Positions 1 to 8,883 are shown, counted from the stretch's first letter. The stretch: 35,407 bases of DNA from Clostridia bacterium (GCA_017549405.1 JAFYUY010000139.1:1-35407), one strand, 5' to 3'. Made by a program: numbers and translations. Notes: generated by a model not told the origin, from the sequence alone.

Positions 1-10
1 AAAACATAAA

Positions 11-44
11 GGGCGATGACCATAACGGCCATCGCCCGATTTTT
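11..44 (-). terminator. Terminator downstream of the tetR-like gene
   Basis: The arms GGGCGATG and CATCGCCC (11-18 and 30-37) form a GC-rich stem that extends inward with one mismatch. It lies directly after the stop of the minus-strand regulator. A T-run follows on the plus strand (40-44), and a weaker T-rich stretch follows on the minus strand, so it may work in both directions. Confidence 0.6.
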
Positions 45-45
45 G

Positions 46-630
46 TCATTTTAGCCCGAAAATACAGTAACGAATTATGTTTGAAATTTCTTCAATACTT
101 TTTCTGCAATCATCCTTCAACCATTCTGTAATAATGGCGGTAATGCCGTTGAGATAAAACATCATGACATAGTTTTGCTCGCTTCGTGGGTAGTGAAACC
201 TGTCCAATATAGGGCTAAAGATATTATCGAACAATCTTTGGAAAATGATATTCGAGTCAAACGTTAACGGTTGTGACAACACAGCAAAAAACACTCGTCT
301 GTTTTCTTTGATAAACAAGAGATACGGGTGCAGATACTTTTCGTTGATATAGTTGAGTTCCTGCAAATCACAGTTTGCAAACCCTGACGTTATATTTTCG
401 GTATCAACATCAAAATATGAAGTAAAATCATTGAGGACATATTCGATTGTTTCTTTTAGCAAGTCCCTTGTGTTTTCATAGTGAAGGTAGAAGGTAGAAC
501 GATTAACACCAGCCTTTTCACAAATTTCGCTGATTGTTATGTATTCAAAAGGTTTCTTTTCAATCAAAGAAAGGAGCGCCTTGTCAAATCTGATGGCAGT
601 ATTAAAATACTTACTTTCCGACTTATTCAT
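46..630 (-). CDS. TetR/AcrR family transcriptional regulator
   Basis: This 194-residue protein has the usual TetR layout. An N-terminal helix-turn-helix spans roughly residues 12-60 and includes the typical segment ITISEICEKAGVNRSTFYLHY. An all-helical ligand-binding/dimerisation domain follows and resembles the TetR_C_8-like type found in Bacillota. The ATG at 628-630 is preceded by AAGGAG at good spacing. The gene sits 27 bp downstream of a small membrane-protein gene on the same strand, so the two are probably co-transcribed. TetR proteins usually repress their own operon and neighbours, but the effector cannot be read from the sequence. The DNA here looks AT-richer than the housekeeping genes from 1554 onward, which fits acquired DNA. 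Confidence 0.85.
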   Translation of the reverse strand: MNKSESKYFNTAIRFDKALLSLIEKKPFEYITISEICEKAGVNRSTFYLHYENTRDLLKETIEYVLNDFTSYFDVDTENITSGFANCDLQELNYINEKYLHPYLLFIKENRRVFFAVLSQPLTFDSNIIFQRLFDNIFSPILDRFHYPRSEQNYVMMFYLNGITAIITEWLKDDCRKSIEEISNIIRYCIFGLK

Positions 631-657
631 ATAATAGACACTCCTTTCATAAAAATA

Positions 658-1011
658 TTATTTATCAGCAATTTCCTTTGCAAGCTGAACGATTTCATAG
701 GCATATTTGGATTTTCCTTTTTCAAGCATTTTCTTGTAAATTGGATAATTAATTCCGCAACCAATCATTCCGATAATTCCAATGATAATGCCAAGTACCA
801 TGCCACCAGCCAAGCCGCTTCCTATTACTTGCATTGCAAGACACATTCCCGTACCAAAAACAAGTGCGGATATTATACCACAAGAATAAGTAAAAATTGT
901 AGCAGGGAGCTTTGCCTTGTTGTCCAGTTTTTTGAGAGCAACAATTTTCGAGCTTTCCTTCGGGGCATAGTCCTTTGCGATTGATTCTGCAATAATTTTG
1001 TCTGTGTTCAT
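658..1011 (-). CDS. Small two-helix membrane protein of unknown function
   Basis: The protein has 117 residues when started at the ATG at 1009-1011, which has a strong AAAGGAGG nine bases upstream (1021-1029). A longer frame to 1050 lacks a ribosome binding site. A charged N-terminal part rich in Lys and Ala is followed by two hydrophobic segments (roughly residues 38-60 and 65-88) and a Lys-rich tail. From memory, homologues in Clostridia are sometimes labelled 'dihydropteridine reductase', but I see no nucleotide-binding or redox motif to support that, so I leave the function open. It is the first gene of a two-gene unit with the downstream TetR regulator, which probably controls it. Confidence 0.75.
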   Translation of the reverse strand: MNTDKIIAESIAKDYAPKESSKIVALKKLDNKAKLPATIFTYSCGIISALVFGTGMCLAMQVIGSGLAGGMVLGIIIGIIGMIGCGINYPIYKKMLEKGKSKYAYEIVQLAKEIADK

Positions 1012-1051
1012 AATTAAAACCTCCTTTGTTTTACAGTTATATTTTAGCAAC

Positions 1052-1080
1052 TAAAAGAGGATATTTGAACAACATAAATA
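1052..1080 (-). promoter_or_regulatory. Candidate promoter of the membrane-protein/tetR unit
   Basis: On the minus strand, a TTCAAA-like -35 is followed after about 17 bases by TAAAAT preceded by TGC (an extended -10), just upstream of the strong ribosome binding site at 1021-1029. The reading is by eye and the -35 match is weak. Confidence 0.35.
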
Positions 1081-1103
1081 TCGTTTTGTGTTGAGTTCTT
1101 CAA

Positions 1104-1150
1104 ATTTTAAAAAACAAGAATACCTCTAATGTCATTGAAGACAAAAGAGG
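1104..1150 (-). terminator. Terminator of tRNA-Arg
   Basis: Immediately 3' of the minus-strand tRNA the arms CCTCT..TGTC and GACA..AGAGG (1123-1150) pair, with a small internal loop. A T-rich tract including six consecutive Ts follows on the minus strand (1104-1122). Confidence 0.55.
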
Positions 1151-1158
1151 CATCCTTC

Positions 1159-1233
1159 TGGCACCCCCGGCGTGAATCGAACACGCGACTAATCCTTAGG
1201 AGGGATTTGTAATATCCACTTTACTACGGGGGC
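1159..1233 (-). tRNA. tRNA-Arg (anticodon CCU)
   Basis: The minus strand folds into a full cloverleaf. The acceptor stem is GCCCCCG with CGGGGGT (a G-U at the first pair). The anticodon stem AATCC/GGATT closes a CTCCTAA loop, giving anticodon CCU, which reads AGG. The T arm GCGTG-TTCGATT-CACGC is canonical and the CCA end is encoded (1159-1161). A copy of the 5' half lies upstream at 1412-1452. Confidence 0.93.
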
Positions 1234-1411
1234 AAATATGAAATTTATGAAAGTTATGCTTTGTAGGCGCAACCCTTGTTTTTGCACGAAAAACTGCATC
1301 AGGGTGCCACACAGGGTGCCAAAGTTCCGCGAGCTTTGCATGAAGCTCGCTTTTTCGCGGCTTTTCGCGCGTTTTCGCACGAATTCTCGCATAGTACACA
1401 GATAGAGCAAA
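1234..1411. other. Spacer between tRNA-Arg and its half copy; no gene recognised
   Basis: This 178-bp stretch contains a short direct repeat of GGCACCCTG (minus strand, near 1300-1320) and a GC-rich run of TTTTCGCG-like segments. Short open frames cross it on the minus strand (up to 73 codons), but none has a ribosome binding site or a recognisable domain. If the half tRNA is an attachment-site scar, this is what remains of the element. Confidence 0.4.
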
Positions 1412-1452
1412 CCCTTAGGAGGGACTTGTAATATCCACTTTACTACGGGGGC
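1412..1452 (-). repeat. Partial duplicate (5' half) of tRNA-Arg
   Basis: About 41 bases match the 5' half of the tRNA at 1159-1233, from the first acceptor base through the D arm and anticodon loop. Differences are an A-to-G in the anticodon stem and a second A-to-G near the end. The sequence then diverges, with no T arm or 3' acceptor strand, so it cannot give a tRNA. The layout resembles an attachment-site duplication left by an element that integrated at the anticodon loop. Confidence 0.8.
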
Positions 1453-1489
1453 ATTTATTTTTTATTTTCGCTAATCAATATGATACAGC

Positions 1490-1540
1490 AAAACCGCGGG
1501 TTTGTCAAGGTGGATGCGCAAACCCGCAGCTTTATTTTTT
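1490..1540 (-). terminator. Terminator of the hrcA-grpE-dnaK-dnaJ operon
   Basis: GCGGGTTTG (1496-1504) and CAAACCCGC (1519-1527) form a perfect 9-bp stem shortly after the dnaJ stop. A GGTTTT tract follows on the minus strand, and a longer T-run on the plus strand suggests it also works in that direction. Confidence 0.7.
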
Positions 1541-1553
1541 ATGTTATGTTTTG

Positions 1554-2705
1554 TTAACCCTGGAACGCCTTTTTCACACGCTCAAAAAACGATGTTTTCT
1601 TTGCACTGTTTTTGCTTTCAAGGGTCGCGTCAAACTGACGAAGCAGTTCCTTTTGCTTTTGAGAGAGGTTTTTGGGTATCTCCACCACCACGGTGAAATT
1701 GAGATTTCCTCTTCCCTTGCCGTTAAGGAACTGAACACCACTGTTCTTTATGGTAAAGGTAGTTCCCGTCTGTGTGCCCTCGGAGATCTCATATTCATAG
1801 TCGCCCTCAAGGGTAGGCACATGAATAACTCCGCCAAGTGCTGCCTCGGCATAAGATATGGGCACCTCACAGAACAGGTCATAGCCCTCACGTTCAAAGA
1901 GCTCGTGGGATCTCACGTTCACGATGATGAACAGATCGCCCGCAGGACCTCCGTTTCTGCCCGCATTGCCGTAGCCCGAACGCTTTATGGTCTGACCGCC
2001 CGAAATTCCCGCGGGAATATTAACGTCGGCCTTCATGCTCTTTTTAATAAGACCGGAGCCCGAGCATTCCTTACAGGGTGTCTTTATTACTGTGCCCTTA
2101 CCGCCGCAGGCATTACATGCGCGGGACTGCTGCATAACACCGAAAGGCGTTCTTGTCTGCACGCGCACCTGACCCTGACCGTTACAGTTTGAGCAGGTCT
2201 CGGGAGAAGTTCCCTTTTCTGCGCCCGTGCCGTTGCAGCAATCGCACTTTTCTATGCGGGAATAGGAAATGGATTTTTTGCATCCGAAAGCGGCTTCTTC
2301 AAAACCGATAGTCACGCGGACCTCGCAATCCGAACCGCGTACGGGTGCATTTCTGCGTGCCGAGGACGAACCCGAGCCTCCGAAAAAGCTGGAGAAGATG
2401 TCGCCCATATCACCGAAGCCGCCAAAATCGCCAAAGCCTCCGAATCCGCCGTAACCGCCGCCCGCACCGTAATTGGGATCCACGCCTGCGTGGCCGTACT
2501 GGTCATAGCGGGCTTTTTTGTCGCTGTCCGACAAAACCTCATAAGCCTCGTTGACTTCTTTGAATTTCTGTTCCGCCTCCGAGTCACCGGGGTTCAGGTC
2601 GGGGTGATATTTTTTTGCAAGCTTGCGGAAGGATTTTTTTATCTCCTCGTCGCTTGCCCCCTTCTGAAGTCCCAGTACCTCGTAATAATCTCTTTTATCT
2701 GCCAT
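1554..2705 (-). CDS. dnaJ: Chaperone protein DnaJ (Hsp40)
   Basis: This 383-residue type I DnaJ stimulates the ATPase of DnaK and delivers unfolded substrates to it in the cytoplasm. The domains are in canonical order. The J domain occupies residues 5-70 with the HPD motif inside [12 protein letters not shown] Gly/Phe-rich linker (about 75-110) follows, then a zinc-binding domain with four CxxCxGxG-type repeats ([32 protein letters not shown]), then the C-terminal substrate-binding region. Length is normal for the family. It is the last gene of the CIRCE operon, six bases downstream of dnaK, and a terminator follows. Confidence 0.97.
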   Translation of the reverse strand: MADKRDYYEVLGLQKGASDEEIKKSFRKLAKKYHPDLNPGDSEAEQKFKEVNEAYEVLSDSDKKARYDQYGHAGVDPNYGAGGGYGGFGGFGDFGGFGDMGDIFSSFFGGSGSSSARRNAPVRGSDCEVRVTIGFEEAAFGCKKSISYSRIEKCDCCNGTGAEKGTSPETCSNCNGQGQVRVQTRTPFGVMQQSRACNACGGKGTVIKTPCKECSGSGLIKKSMKADVNIPAGISGGQTIKRSGYGNAGRNGGPAGDLFIIVNVRSHELFEREGYDLFCEVPISYAEAALGGVIHVPTLEGDYEYEISEGTQTGTTFTIKNSGVQFLNGKGRGNLNFTVVVEIPKNLSQKQKELLRQFDATLESKNSAKKTSFFERVKKAFQG

Positions 2706-2711
2706 AATTAT

Positions 2712-4529
2712 TTAGTTCTTATCTTCAAAATCAGCATTGATCGTGCCGTCGTCGTTCTGAGTGCCGCCCTGAGCATCCTGAGCACCCTGTGCCGCCTGCG
2801 CCTGAGCGTAAAGCTTTTCGCTGATAGCATAGAACGCCTTGTTAAGCTCCTCGATACCCGCCTTTATTTCTTCGGTGGAACCGCCTGCAAGCTTTGTCTT
2901 GAGGCTTTCCTTTGCTGCATTTATGGGAGCCTTTTCTTCTTCGGTGACTTTATCGCCAAGCTCTGCAAGAGTCTTATCGCACTGGAAGATGAGAGATTCT
3001 GCCTGATTCTTTGTATCTACGGCTTCTTTCTGTTTTTTATCTTCCTCTGCGAACTTTTCCGCATCCTTAACAGCCTTTTCGATATCTTCCTTGGACATAT
3101 TGGTGGAGGAAGTGATGGTGATGTGCTGTTCCTTTCCTGTGCCCTTATCCTGAGCTGTTACGTTTACGATACCGTTGGCATCGATATCGAATGTTACTTC
3201 GATCTGAGGAACTCCGCGGGGAGCTGCGGGGATTCCGTCAAGGATAAATCTGCCAAGCGTTGTGTTGCCTGCCGCCATTTCACGCTCACCCGGGAGGATG
3301 TGGATCTCAACGGAGGTCTGGTTATCTGCTGCTGTGGAATATATCTGGCTCTTCTTTACGGGGATAGTGGTGTTTCTTTCGATAAGCTTGTTGAACACAC
3401 CGCCGAGAGTTTCAAGACCGAGGGAAAGGGGTGTTACGTCAAGAAGGATAACGCCCTTTACATCCTGGCTGAGAACACCGCCCTGAACTGCGGCACCAAG
3501 TGCTACGCACTCATCGGGGTTGATTCCCTTGAAGGGTTCCTTGCCGATAAAGCTCTTAACTGCTTCCTGAACTGCGGGAATTCTTGAAGAACCGCCCACG
3601 AGGAGCACCTTGGAGATCTGGGAGGGGTTGAGTCCCGCATCGGAAAGAGCCTGCTTTGTGGGCACCATGGTCTTCTGAACAAGGTCAGCAGTAAGCTCGT
3701 CGAACTTCGCACGTGTGAGTGTCATATCGAAGTGCTTGGGGCCTGTGGCATCAGCCGTAATAAAAGGAAGATTGATGTTTGTGCTGGTCATGCCGGAAAG
3801 CTCGATCTTTGCTTTTTCGGCAGCTTCTTTTAATCTCTGGAGAGACATTTTGTCAAGTCTGAGGTCGATTCCGTTTTCCGCCTTGAATGTATCTGCCATG
3901 TAGTTCATGATCTTATCGTCGAAGTCATCGCCGCCGAGCTTGTTGTTACCGGCTGTTGCAAGAACCTCGATAACACCGTCACCGATCTCAAGGATGGAAA
4001 CGTCAAAGGTACCGCCGCCAAGGTCGAATACCATTATCTTCTGTTCTTCTTCCTTATCCATGCCGTAAGCAAGAGCTGCGGCTGTGGGCTCGTTTATGAT
4101 TCTCTTAACTTCAAGACCTGCGATTTTGCCCGCGTCCTTTGTTGCCTGACGCTGTGCGTCCGTGAAGTATGCGGGAACGGTGATAACAGCCTCTGTTACG
4201 GTTGTTCCGAGATAGCTTTCGGCATCTGCCTTGAGCTTCTGAAGAACCATTGCGGAGATCTCCTGGGGAGTATAATTTTTGCCGTCAATGTCAACGCGGC
4301 GGTCTGTACCCATATCGCGCTTGATGGAGCTTATTGTTCTGTCGGGGTTGGTGATAGCCTGGCGCTTTGCCACCTGGCCCACCATACGTTCACCGCTCTT
4401 TGAAAATGCTACCACGGAAGGGGTAGTTCTTGCACCCTCGGCATTGGCGATAACGACGGGTTCACCGCCTTCGAAAACCGCAACGCAAGAGTTTGTTGTA
4501 CCAAGGTCAATACCTATAATTTTTCCCAT
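2712..4529 (-). CDS. dnaK: Chaperone protein DnaK (Hsp70)
   Basis: This 605-residue ATP-dependent Hsp70 binds and releases exposed hydrophobic peptides with its partners DnaJ and GrpE. The N-terminal actin-like ATPase begins [20 protein letters not shown]. It carries the phosphate-binding signatures [18 protein letters not shown] and [15 protein letters not shown], followed by the substrate-binding domain ([16 protein letters not shown]) and a helical lid with an acidic tail. The short N-terminal lobe without the insertion seen in Proteobacteria fits Bacillota. An AGGAGG stands before the ATG. It lies between grpE and dnaJ in the CIRCE-controlled operon. Confidence 0.98.
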   Translation of the reverse strand: MGKIIGIDLGTTNSCVAVFEGGEPVVIANAEGARTTPSVVAFSKSGERMVGQVAKRQAITNPDRTISSIKRDMGTDRRVDIDGKNYTPQEISAMVLQKLKADAESYLGTTVTEAVITVPAYFTDAQRQATKDAGKIAGLEVKRIINEPTAAALAYGMDKEEEQKIMVFDLGGGTFDVSILEIGDGVIEVLATAGNNKLGGDDFDDKIMNYMADTFKAENGIDLRLDKMSLQRLKEAAEKAKIELSGMTSTNINLPFITADATGPKHFDMTLTRAKFDELTADLVQKTMVPTKQALSDAGLNPSQISKVLLVGGSSRIPAVQEAVKSFIGKEPFKGINPDECVALGAAVQGGVLSQDVKGVILLDVTPLSLGLETLGGVFNKLIERNTTIPVKKSQIYSTAADNQTSVEIHILPGEREMAAGNTTLGRFILDGIPAAPRGVPQIEVTFDIDANGIVNVTAQDKGTGKEQHITITSSTNMSKEDIEKAVKDAEKFAEEDKKQKEAVDTKNQAESLIFQCDKTLAELGDKVTEEEKAPINAAKESLKTKLAGGSTEEIKAGIEELNKAFYAISEKLYAQAQAAQGAQDAQGGTQNDDGTINADFEDKN

Positions 4530-4598
4530 AATTGAATTCCTCCTGAATATATAGAATAATTTTTAATTAACGTAGTTTAAAATAAGCCGTGCAAAATT

Positions 4599-5213
4599 TT
4601 AATTTGCCACTTTTACCATGGAATAGCGAATGACTTTATCGCCTATGCGGTAACCCTTCTGGAACACTTCGGTGATGACGTTTTCGCCCACATCGGGATT
4701 ATCCTCTTTCATCACGGCATTGTGCACATTGGGGTCAAACTGCTCGCCCATGGCGGGTATCTCCGAAACACCGAGCTTTTCGAAAATATCTCCGAAGGAA
4801 CGGAGCACCATGGAAACACCCTCGCGGATGGCGGAATCGTTTTCTGTTTCTGCAGAGCATCCCGCCGCACGCTCAAGATTATCAAGCACGGGAAGAAACT
4901 TTTCCACGACCTCAGCCTTCGTGTCGGCATATATGGCACTCTTTTCGGAAGAAGTGCGCTTGCGGAAATTGTCGTATTCGGCAAGCATGCGCAAGTGCAT
5001 ATCTTTTTGCTCCGAAAGCTCTTTTTTGAGTTTTTCGTTTTCTTCAAGGTATTCGGCAAGAAGCTTTTTTGCCGCATCGTCATTTTTCTTTTTCTTTTTG
5101 CAAGCGCTCTTTTCGCACTCGCCGCCCTCTTTACAGGTTTCCTCGTTTTCCGCCTGTGCGGTGTTTTCGGAAACTTCGGTTTCGGGTACGGTGTTTTGAT
5201 TATTACTGTTCAT
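4599..5213 (-). CDS. grpE: Nucleotide exchange factor GrpE
   Basis: This 204-residue protein exchanges ADP for ATP on DnaK. It has a long charged, probably disordered N-terminus (residues 1-55, with the lysine run CKKKKKND), then a coiled-coil helix (about 50-100) including the typical LRMLAEYDNFRKR, and the C-terminal beta-rich head ending with the family signature GDKVIRYSMVKV. The ATG has GGAGG just upstream. The start lies inside the end of hrcA (11-bp overlap), which suggests translational coupling. Confidence 0.96.
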   Translation of the reverse strand: MNSNNQNTVPETEVSENTAQAENEETCKEGGECEKSACKKKKKNDDAAKKLLAEYLEENEKLKKELSEQKDMHLRMLAEYDNFRKRTSSEKSAIYADTKAEVVEKFLPVLDNLERAAGCSAETENDSAIREGVSMVLRSFGDIFEKLGVSEIPAMGEQFDPNVHNAVMKEDNPDVGENVITEVFQKGYRIGDKVIRYSMVKVAN

Positions 5214-6303
5214 TTATGTCCTCCGTATTCTGGTTGTTTTCTATACCTGCTGTCTTTTCCATGTTTTCCGCAAGCACTCGCAGTGCCGATACCGCCTTGC
5301 GGTAATCCATACGCTTGGGTCCAAGTATTCCGATGACCGACTGAGTGTTGCCCATGGGCACCGTGCAGAATACCATGCCCGTGTCGGAAAATGCGGTGCC
5401 GTCATGCTCATTTCCGATATATATTTTCATATCGGAACCGAAGTCCTGCGGCACAAGTCCCAGATTTTCGGCATTTTGCGGATCGGGACTTGACAAAAGG
5501 TTTTTAAGATATCCTTTTTTCTTATCGAACATATCCATAAGGGAGCGCAGTTTTTCCACATCGGAAAATTCGGGGTAGGAAAGCAGATTTGAAAGTCCGC
5601 TTATCTTAACGCTGCCGTCACCCTCGGTCTCGAAACAGCTGAAGGCTATGCGGATAATGGGATTGATAAGGGGAGCAAGTCTGCCCGCCTCGGCTTCCAT
5701 CTTCATTATGAGCGGCATGGTAACGTTTTCAAGGGTTATTCCCGTAAGATTTTCGTTAAGCACACGACGGATGGCACACAATGCCTCATCGTTTATATAA
5801 TATTCGGTCTTTACGTGTTCGCTCCGCACCTGCTTTGTGCCGGATATCATTACCAGCAAAAAGCTTGTTTCGTCAACAAATACCGTGTCGAACCTTGAGA
5901 TAGTATCCGCTCCGTTTTCTCGGGTGAATGAAAGAGTAACACATTGTGTCAGCTCTGACATCACTTTACCCGCCTGAGTGATAATTTTATCAAGCTCGGA
6001 GGCTTTAAAGTGCATGAGCTCGTTTATGACATTGAGCTCCTCCATGGTAAGGCGGTAATTTTCCATAAGTTCGTCTACATAAAGACGGTATGCCGAGCTC
6101 GAAGGCACCCTTCCCGCAGAGGTATGCGGCTTATCGAGATATCCCATGTTTTCAAGCTCCGACATCTCATTACGGATGGTTGCGGGGGAAAGGGAAATGT
6201 TTCCGTAGGAGGTAAGAAATTTGGAACCGACGGGCTCGCCCGAATCGATATAGGCATCGATTATGGATTTCAAAATGCGTTTTTTTCTGTCGCTCAATTC
6301 CAT
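5203..6303 (-). CDS. hrcA: Heat-inducible transcription repressor HrcA
   Basis: This 366-residue repressor binds the CIRCE operator and, with GroEL feedback, holds the class I heat-shock genes off at normal temperature. The N-terminal winged helix (about residues 1-75) contains the conserved YIDSGEPVGSKFLT and SPATIRNEMSELE segments. The rest forms the GAF-like and dimerisation regions, ending with the conserved IGILGPKRMDYRKAVSALR. AAAGGAG precedes the ATG. As first gene of the operon behind its own operator it is autoregulated. Confidence 0.97.
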   Translation of the reverse strand: MELSDRKKRILKSIIDAYIDSGEPVGSKFLTSYGNISLSPATIRNEMSELENMGYLDKPHTSAGRVPSSSAYRLYVDELMENYRLTMEELNVINELMHFKASELDKIITQAGKVMSELTQCVTLSFTRENGADTISRFDTVFVDETSFLLVMISGTKQVRSEHVKTEYYINDEALCAIRRVLNENLTGITLENVTMPLIMKMEAEAGRLAPLINPIIRIAFSCFETEGDGSVKISGLSNLLSYPEFSDVEKLRSLMDMFDKKKGYLKNLLSSPDPQNAENLGLVPQDFGSDMKIYIGNEHDGTAFSDTGMVFCTVPMGNTQSVIGILGPKRMDYRKAVSALRVLAENMEKTAGIENNQNTEDINEQ

Positions 6304-6330
6304 TATGTTTCGTCTCCTTTGCCGCCATTT

Positions 6331-6357
6331 TTAGCACTTTAACTTCACGAGTGCTAA
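6331..6357 (-). promoter_or_regulatory. CIRCE operator (HrcA binding site)
   Basis: The inverted repeat has the exact CIRCE architecture. Read on the plus strand it is TTAGCACTT, nine bases, then GAGTGCTAA. One arm is perfect; the other has a single T in place of the consensus C. It lies between the -10 box and hrcA, where bound HrcA would block transcription. Confidence 0.93.
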
Positions 6358-6365
6358 CATTGATA

Positions 6366-6393
6366 ATTTTACCACTATTTTAGGATTTGTCAA
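6366..6393 (-). promoter_or_regulatory. Sigma-A promoter of the hrcA operon
   Basis: On the minus strand TTGACA (6388-6393) is followed by a 16-base spacer and TAAAAT (6366-6371). The predicted transcript starts at the CIRCE element, the normal arrangement for HrcA-regulated operons. Confidence 0.8.
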
Positions 6394-6592
6394 TAGGCTG
6401 CCGCCTTTTGTTTTGTTAATATTATGTGAATTCTTTTTCGGAGAGTGCCAAAAGGCTGTTTTTTTCATAAATACGGCTGCCCGCAAATAAATTTATATCA
6501 TAATGCAGTTATGCATCCGCCGCAGCAACACCGTTCGCACGCACTTTGCGTGTATATTGCGCGGAAACATATGCAACATTTATGGGGGACAT

Positions 6593-8125
6593 ATGAAAAA
6601 CACAGTAAGCCGCACCGACTCTGCATGGACAAATCTGCGCTGGTCTGCAGCGGGAATACTTTTCAGCCTTATATTCGGGTCCTTTTCCCGCAAGATGTTT
6701 GTGGCAGTGCTGGGCAGGGAATATGTTGGTTTTTCAAGCCTTATCGGCAATATCTGCGCACTTTTGTCGCTGCTTGATTTCGGTGCCTCGGGTGCCGCAA
6801 TATACAGTCTTTACGAACCGCTTGCAAAAAACGATATGCAGACGGTCTCTCGCCTTCTGGCGTGCTACCGCAGGGTGTGCACTTTTTCAGCCTTTGCCAC
6901 CGCAGTTGCGGGAATTGCCGTAATGCCGTATCTTCCAAAGGATGTCCCCGGCGGAAAGAACACCGTTTGCACCGTTTTTATCATATACATCATTTCAAAT
7001 TCTCTCAGCTTTATGTTTTCTGCAGAACGGGTGCTGATATTTGCCGACAGCAAAAACTACCTTGCCGCCATGTTCTCATATGCCTGCGGTATTCCCGCAG
7101 TCTTTGCGGAATACCTTCTCCTTACGGCAACAAAAAGCTATGTTGCATATGTCATCTTCCATGCCGCAGTATCCTTTGCGGAAGATATGGCTTTTGCCGT
7201 GTATGTCAGAAAAAAATACTCTTTTATCAACTTCAGCGAAAAAGCGCAGAAGGGCGGCATATTTCAGAAGCTTTTAAAAGAAATGCTTTATTCCCAGCCC
7301 ACAAATATCGCATCAACTCTTCTGCGCACCTTCGACAATTTCCTTGTGGTAAGCCTTTTCGGAGTGGGAGCAAACGGGGTATACTCCAACTACAATATGC
7401 TGCTTTCCTATGCCTCCATGCTGTCCTCGACCCTTGCGGGAGCAATATCCGCCTGCGTGGGGAATCTCGGTGTATGTGCCGAGAAAAAGCATTCCGAAAA
7501 AGTTTTCCGTGCCCTTTCGGTGGGGTTATTTTTTGCCGTAAACATCTGCACCACGGTCCTTTTTGTCATGTCGGATGACATAATAACCCTATGGCTGGGT
7601 GCTGCTCTTTCGCTTCCCGATAAAGTTTCCTTTTCGGCGGCATTTTTCTTTTTTGTTTCGGGTCTGCGCAAAAGCACTCTAATATTCCGTGATGCATTCG
7701 GTCTTTACAAAAAAGAGCGCATAAAACCGTTTATCGAGCTTGCAGGATTTCTTTTACTCACGGCAATCTTCGGAAAAAGATTCGGCATTGCCGGAGTATA
7801 TCTCGGGCAGGCGCTCTCCTCCTTTGCCGTATGTTTATGGTACGAACCGCGGGTGCTTTACAAATACGGCTTTCATTCAAGTGTCCTGCGTCACTACACG
7901 CTCATGATTAAATTCTGCACCGTGTGTGCCGCCTCCTGTTTTTCGTCTTTTTTGCTGTGCCGTGCGATCCCTCGGTTTTCGCTCAGATGTGCGGTGTGCT
8001 GTGCCGTGCCCTGCATATTTTTTGCGGCAGCATTTTGGGGAAGCGACGAGCTTTGCGAGATCATTTCTGTTGGCAAAAAGATATTTTTCAAACAAAAAGC
8101 TTCCAAAAAACCTATATCCCGGTAA
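6593..8125 (+). CDS. Polysaccharide flippase (Wzx/MATE-like, MOP superfamily)
   Basis: This integral membrane protein of 510 residues has about 12-14 hydrophobic segments along its length. The N-terminal region (REYVGFSSLIGNICALLSLLDFGASGAAIYSLYEPLAKND) matches the pattern of capsule or O-unit flippases of the MOP superfamily, which move lipid-linked oligosaccharides across the membrane. I start at the ATG at 6593, which has GGGGG about five bases upstream. A longer frame to 6503 adds an atypical Cys/Arg-rich stretch. No glycosyltransferases or polymerase are nearby, so this is an orphan flippase and its substrate is unknown. The end overlaps the convergent next gene by 14 bp. Confidence 0.82.
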   Translation: MKNTVSRTDSAWTNLRWSAAGILFSLIFGSFSRKMFVAVLGREYVGFSSLIGNICALLSLLDFGASGAAIYSLYEPLAKNDMQTVSRLLACYRRVCTFSAFATAVAGIAVMPYLPKDVPGGKNTVCTVFIIYIISNSLSFMFSAERVLIFADSKNYLAAMFSYACGIPAVFAEYLLLTATKSYVAYVIFHAAVSFAEDMAFAVYVRKKYSFINFSEKAQKGGIFQKLLKEMLYSQPTNIASTLLRTFDNFLVVSLFGVGANGVYSNYNMLLSYASMLSSTLAGAISACVGNLGVCAEKKHSEKVFRALSVGLFFAVNICTTVLFVMSDDIITLWLGAALSLPDKVSFSAAFFFFVSGLRKSTLIFRDAFGLYKKERIKPFIELAGFLLLTAIFGKRFGIAGVYLGQALSSFAVCLWYEPRVLYKYGFHSSVLRHYTLMIKFCTVCAASCFSSFLLCRAIPRFSLRCAVCCAVPCIFFAAAFWGSDELCEIISVGKKIFFKQKASKKPISR

Positions 8126-8753
8126 TGTAAACGATATTGGAAAAAACAGGACTGCTTTTAAAATACGCAAAATGCGCAAACTCTTTCTTTGAGATATAGT
8201 ACTTCCTGCCCCATGATGATACAGCAAGAAAAGTCCCTCTGTCCTCCGTCACGGTAACATAATGGGAGCGCACATACAATGCGGGGAAAAGGGCATTTCC
8301 CCGCAATTCGTAAAGGATAAGTCCCTTTTTAAAAAAAGCGGGACCTGCGGAAAGTATTACGGGGATCCCGCGGGAAAGCATTTCCTCCATGCGTTTTTTC
8401 AGCTTTTTCATGCTGATACACCATCGTGCACGGTAAGAAAACCCCATATCACGCATGGCACGTGAAAGACCGCAGGCAAGGCGAATGCCGTCTGTCCCGA
8501 AGCGGCTCACCGGAATATATTTTTTATAAAGCATCATGCAAAGCTGCGTATACTCTTCAAGATCCGGAGAGTTTCCCGAAAGTGCGCACAGAACGTTTGC
8601 AGCGGCAATAAGTCCGCACCCGCCGTGGCGCAAGATTTCATTTTCAAAAAGATTCTGATCCCCGCCGTAAAGCGGAAGATCAAGTTGTTTTCCGTTTTTT
8701 GTTTTTATAATAAACGAATCCCTTGCTTTTTGCAGGGGTTTTTTTGATGCCAT
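8112..8753 (-). CDS. Predicted papain-like-fold (C39-like) cysteine peptidase
   Basis: This 213-residue protein of uncertain function shows the residue pattern of a papain-like cysteine hydrolase. The segment HGGCGLIAAANVL places a probable nucleophilic Cys46 at a helix start. A later SHYVTVTEDRGTFLAVSSWG provides a His and a turn typical of C39 and related peptidases. I see no signal peptide, so it is probably cytoplasmic. AAAGGAG precedes the ATG. It converges on the flippase gene with a 14-bp overlap. The substrate is unknown and catalytic activity is inferred from pattern only. Confidence 0.7.
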   Translation of the reverse strand: MASKKPLQKARDSFIIKTKNGKQLDLPLYGGDQNLFENEILRHGGCGLIAAANVLCALSGNSPDLEEYTQLCMMLYKKYIPVSRFGTDGIRLACGLSRAMRDMGFSYRARWCISMKKLKKRMEEMLSRGIPVILSAGPAFFKKGLILYELRGNALFPALYVRSHYVTVTEDRGTFLAVSSWGRKYYISKKEFAHFAYFKSSPVFSNIVYITGI

Positions 8754-8856
8754 TCCCGCTCCTTTGCTGAAAAACGTTTTATTTTTATATTTTCCAAAAC
8801 CTTTCCTTTTATCCCCAACCGGTAATTTTTCAAATTATAAAGAAAACAAAAGTGTT

Positions 8857-8883
8857 TTGACAAAGCGTGTTGTATATTACAAT
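8857..8883 (+). promoter_or_regulatory. Candidate promoter of the dgt-dnaG-rpoD operon
   Basis: A perfect TTGACA (8857-8862) is followed by TACAAT (8878-8883) with a 15-base spacer, which is short of the ideal 17. It lies about 50 bp before the dgt start in a 180-bp non-coding gap. Confidence 0.5.

Noticed and set aside
1189-1410. Integrase C-terminal fragment between the tRNA copies
   Set aside because: Short minus-strand frames exist, but I see no tyrosine-recombinase motif and no ribosome binding site; the idea rests only on location.
2490-3587. Long plus-strand open frame (365 codons) across dnaJ and dnaK
   Set aside because: It runs antisense to two certain chaperone genes, is low in recognisable motifs and lacks a ribosome binding site; it is a frame shadow.
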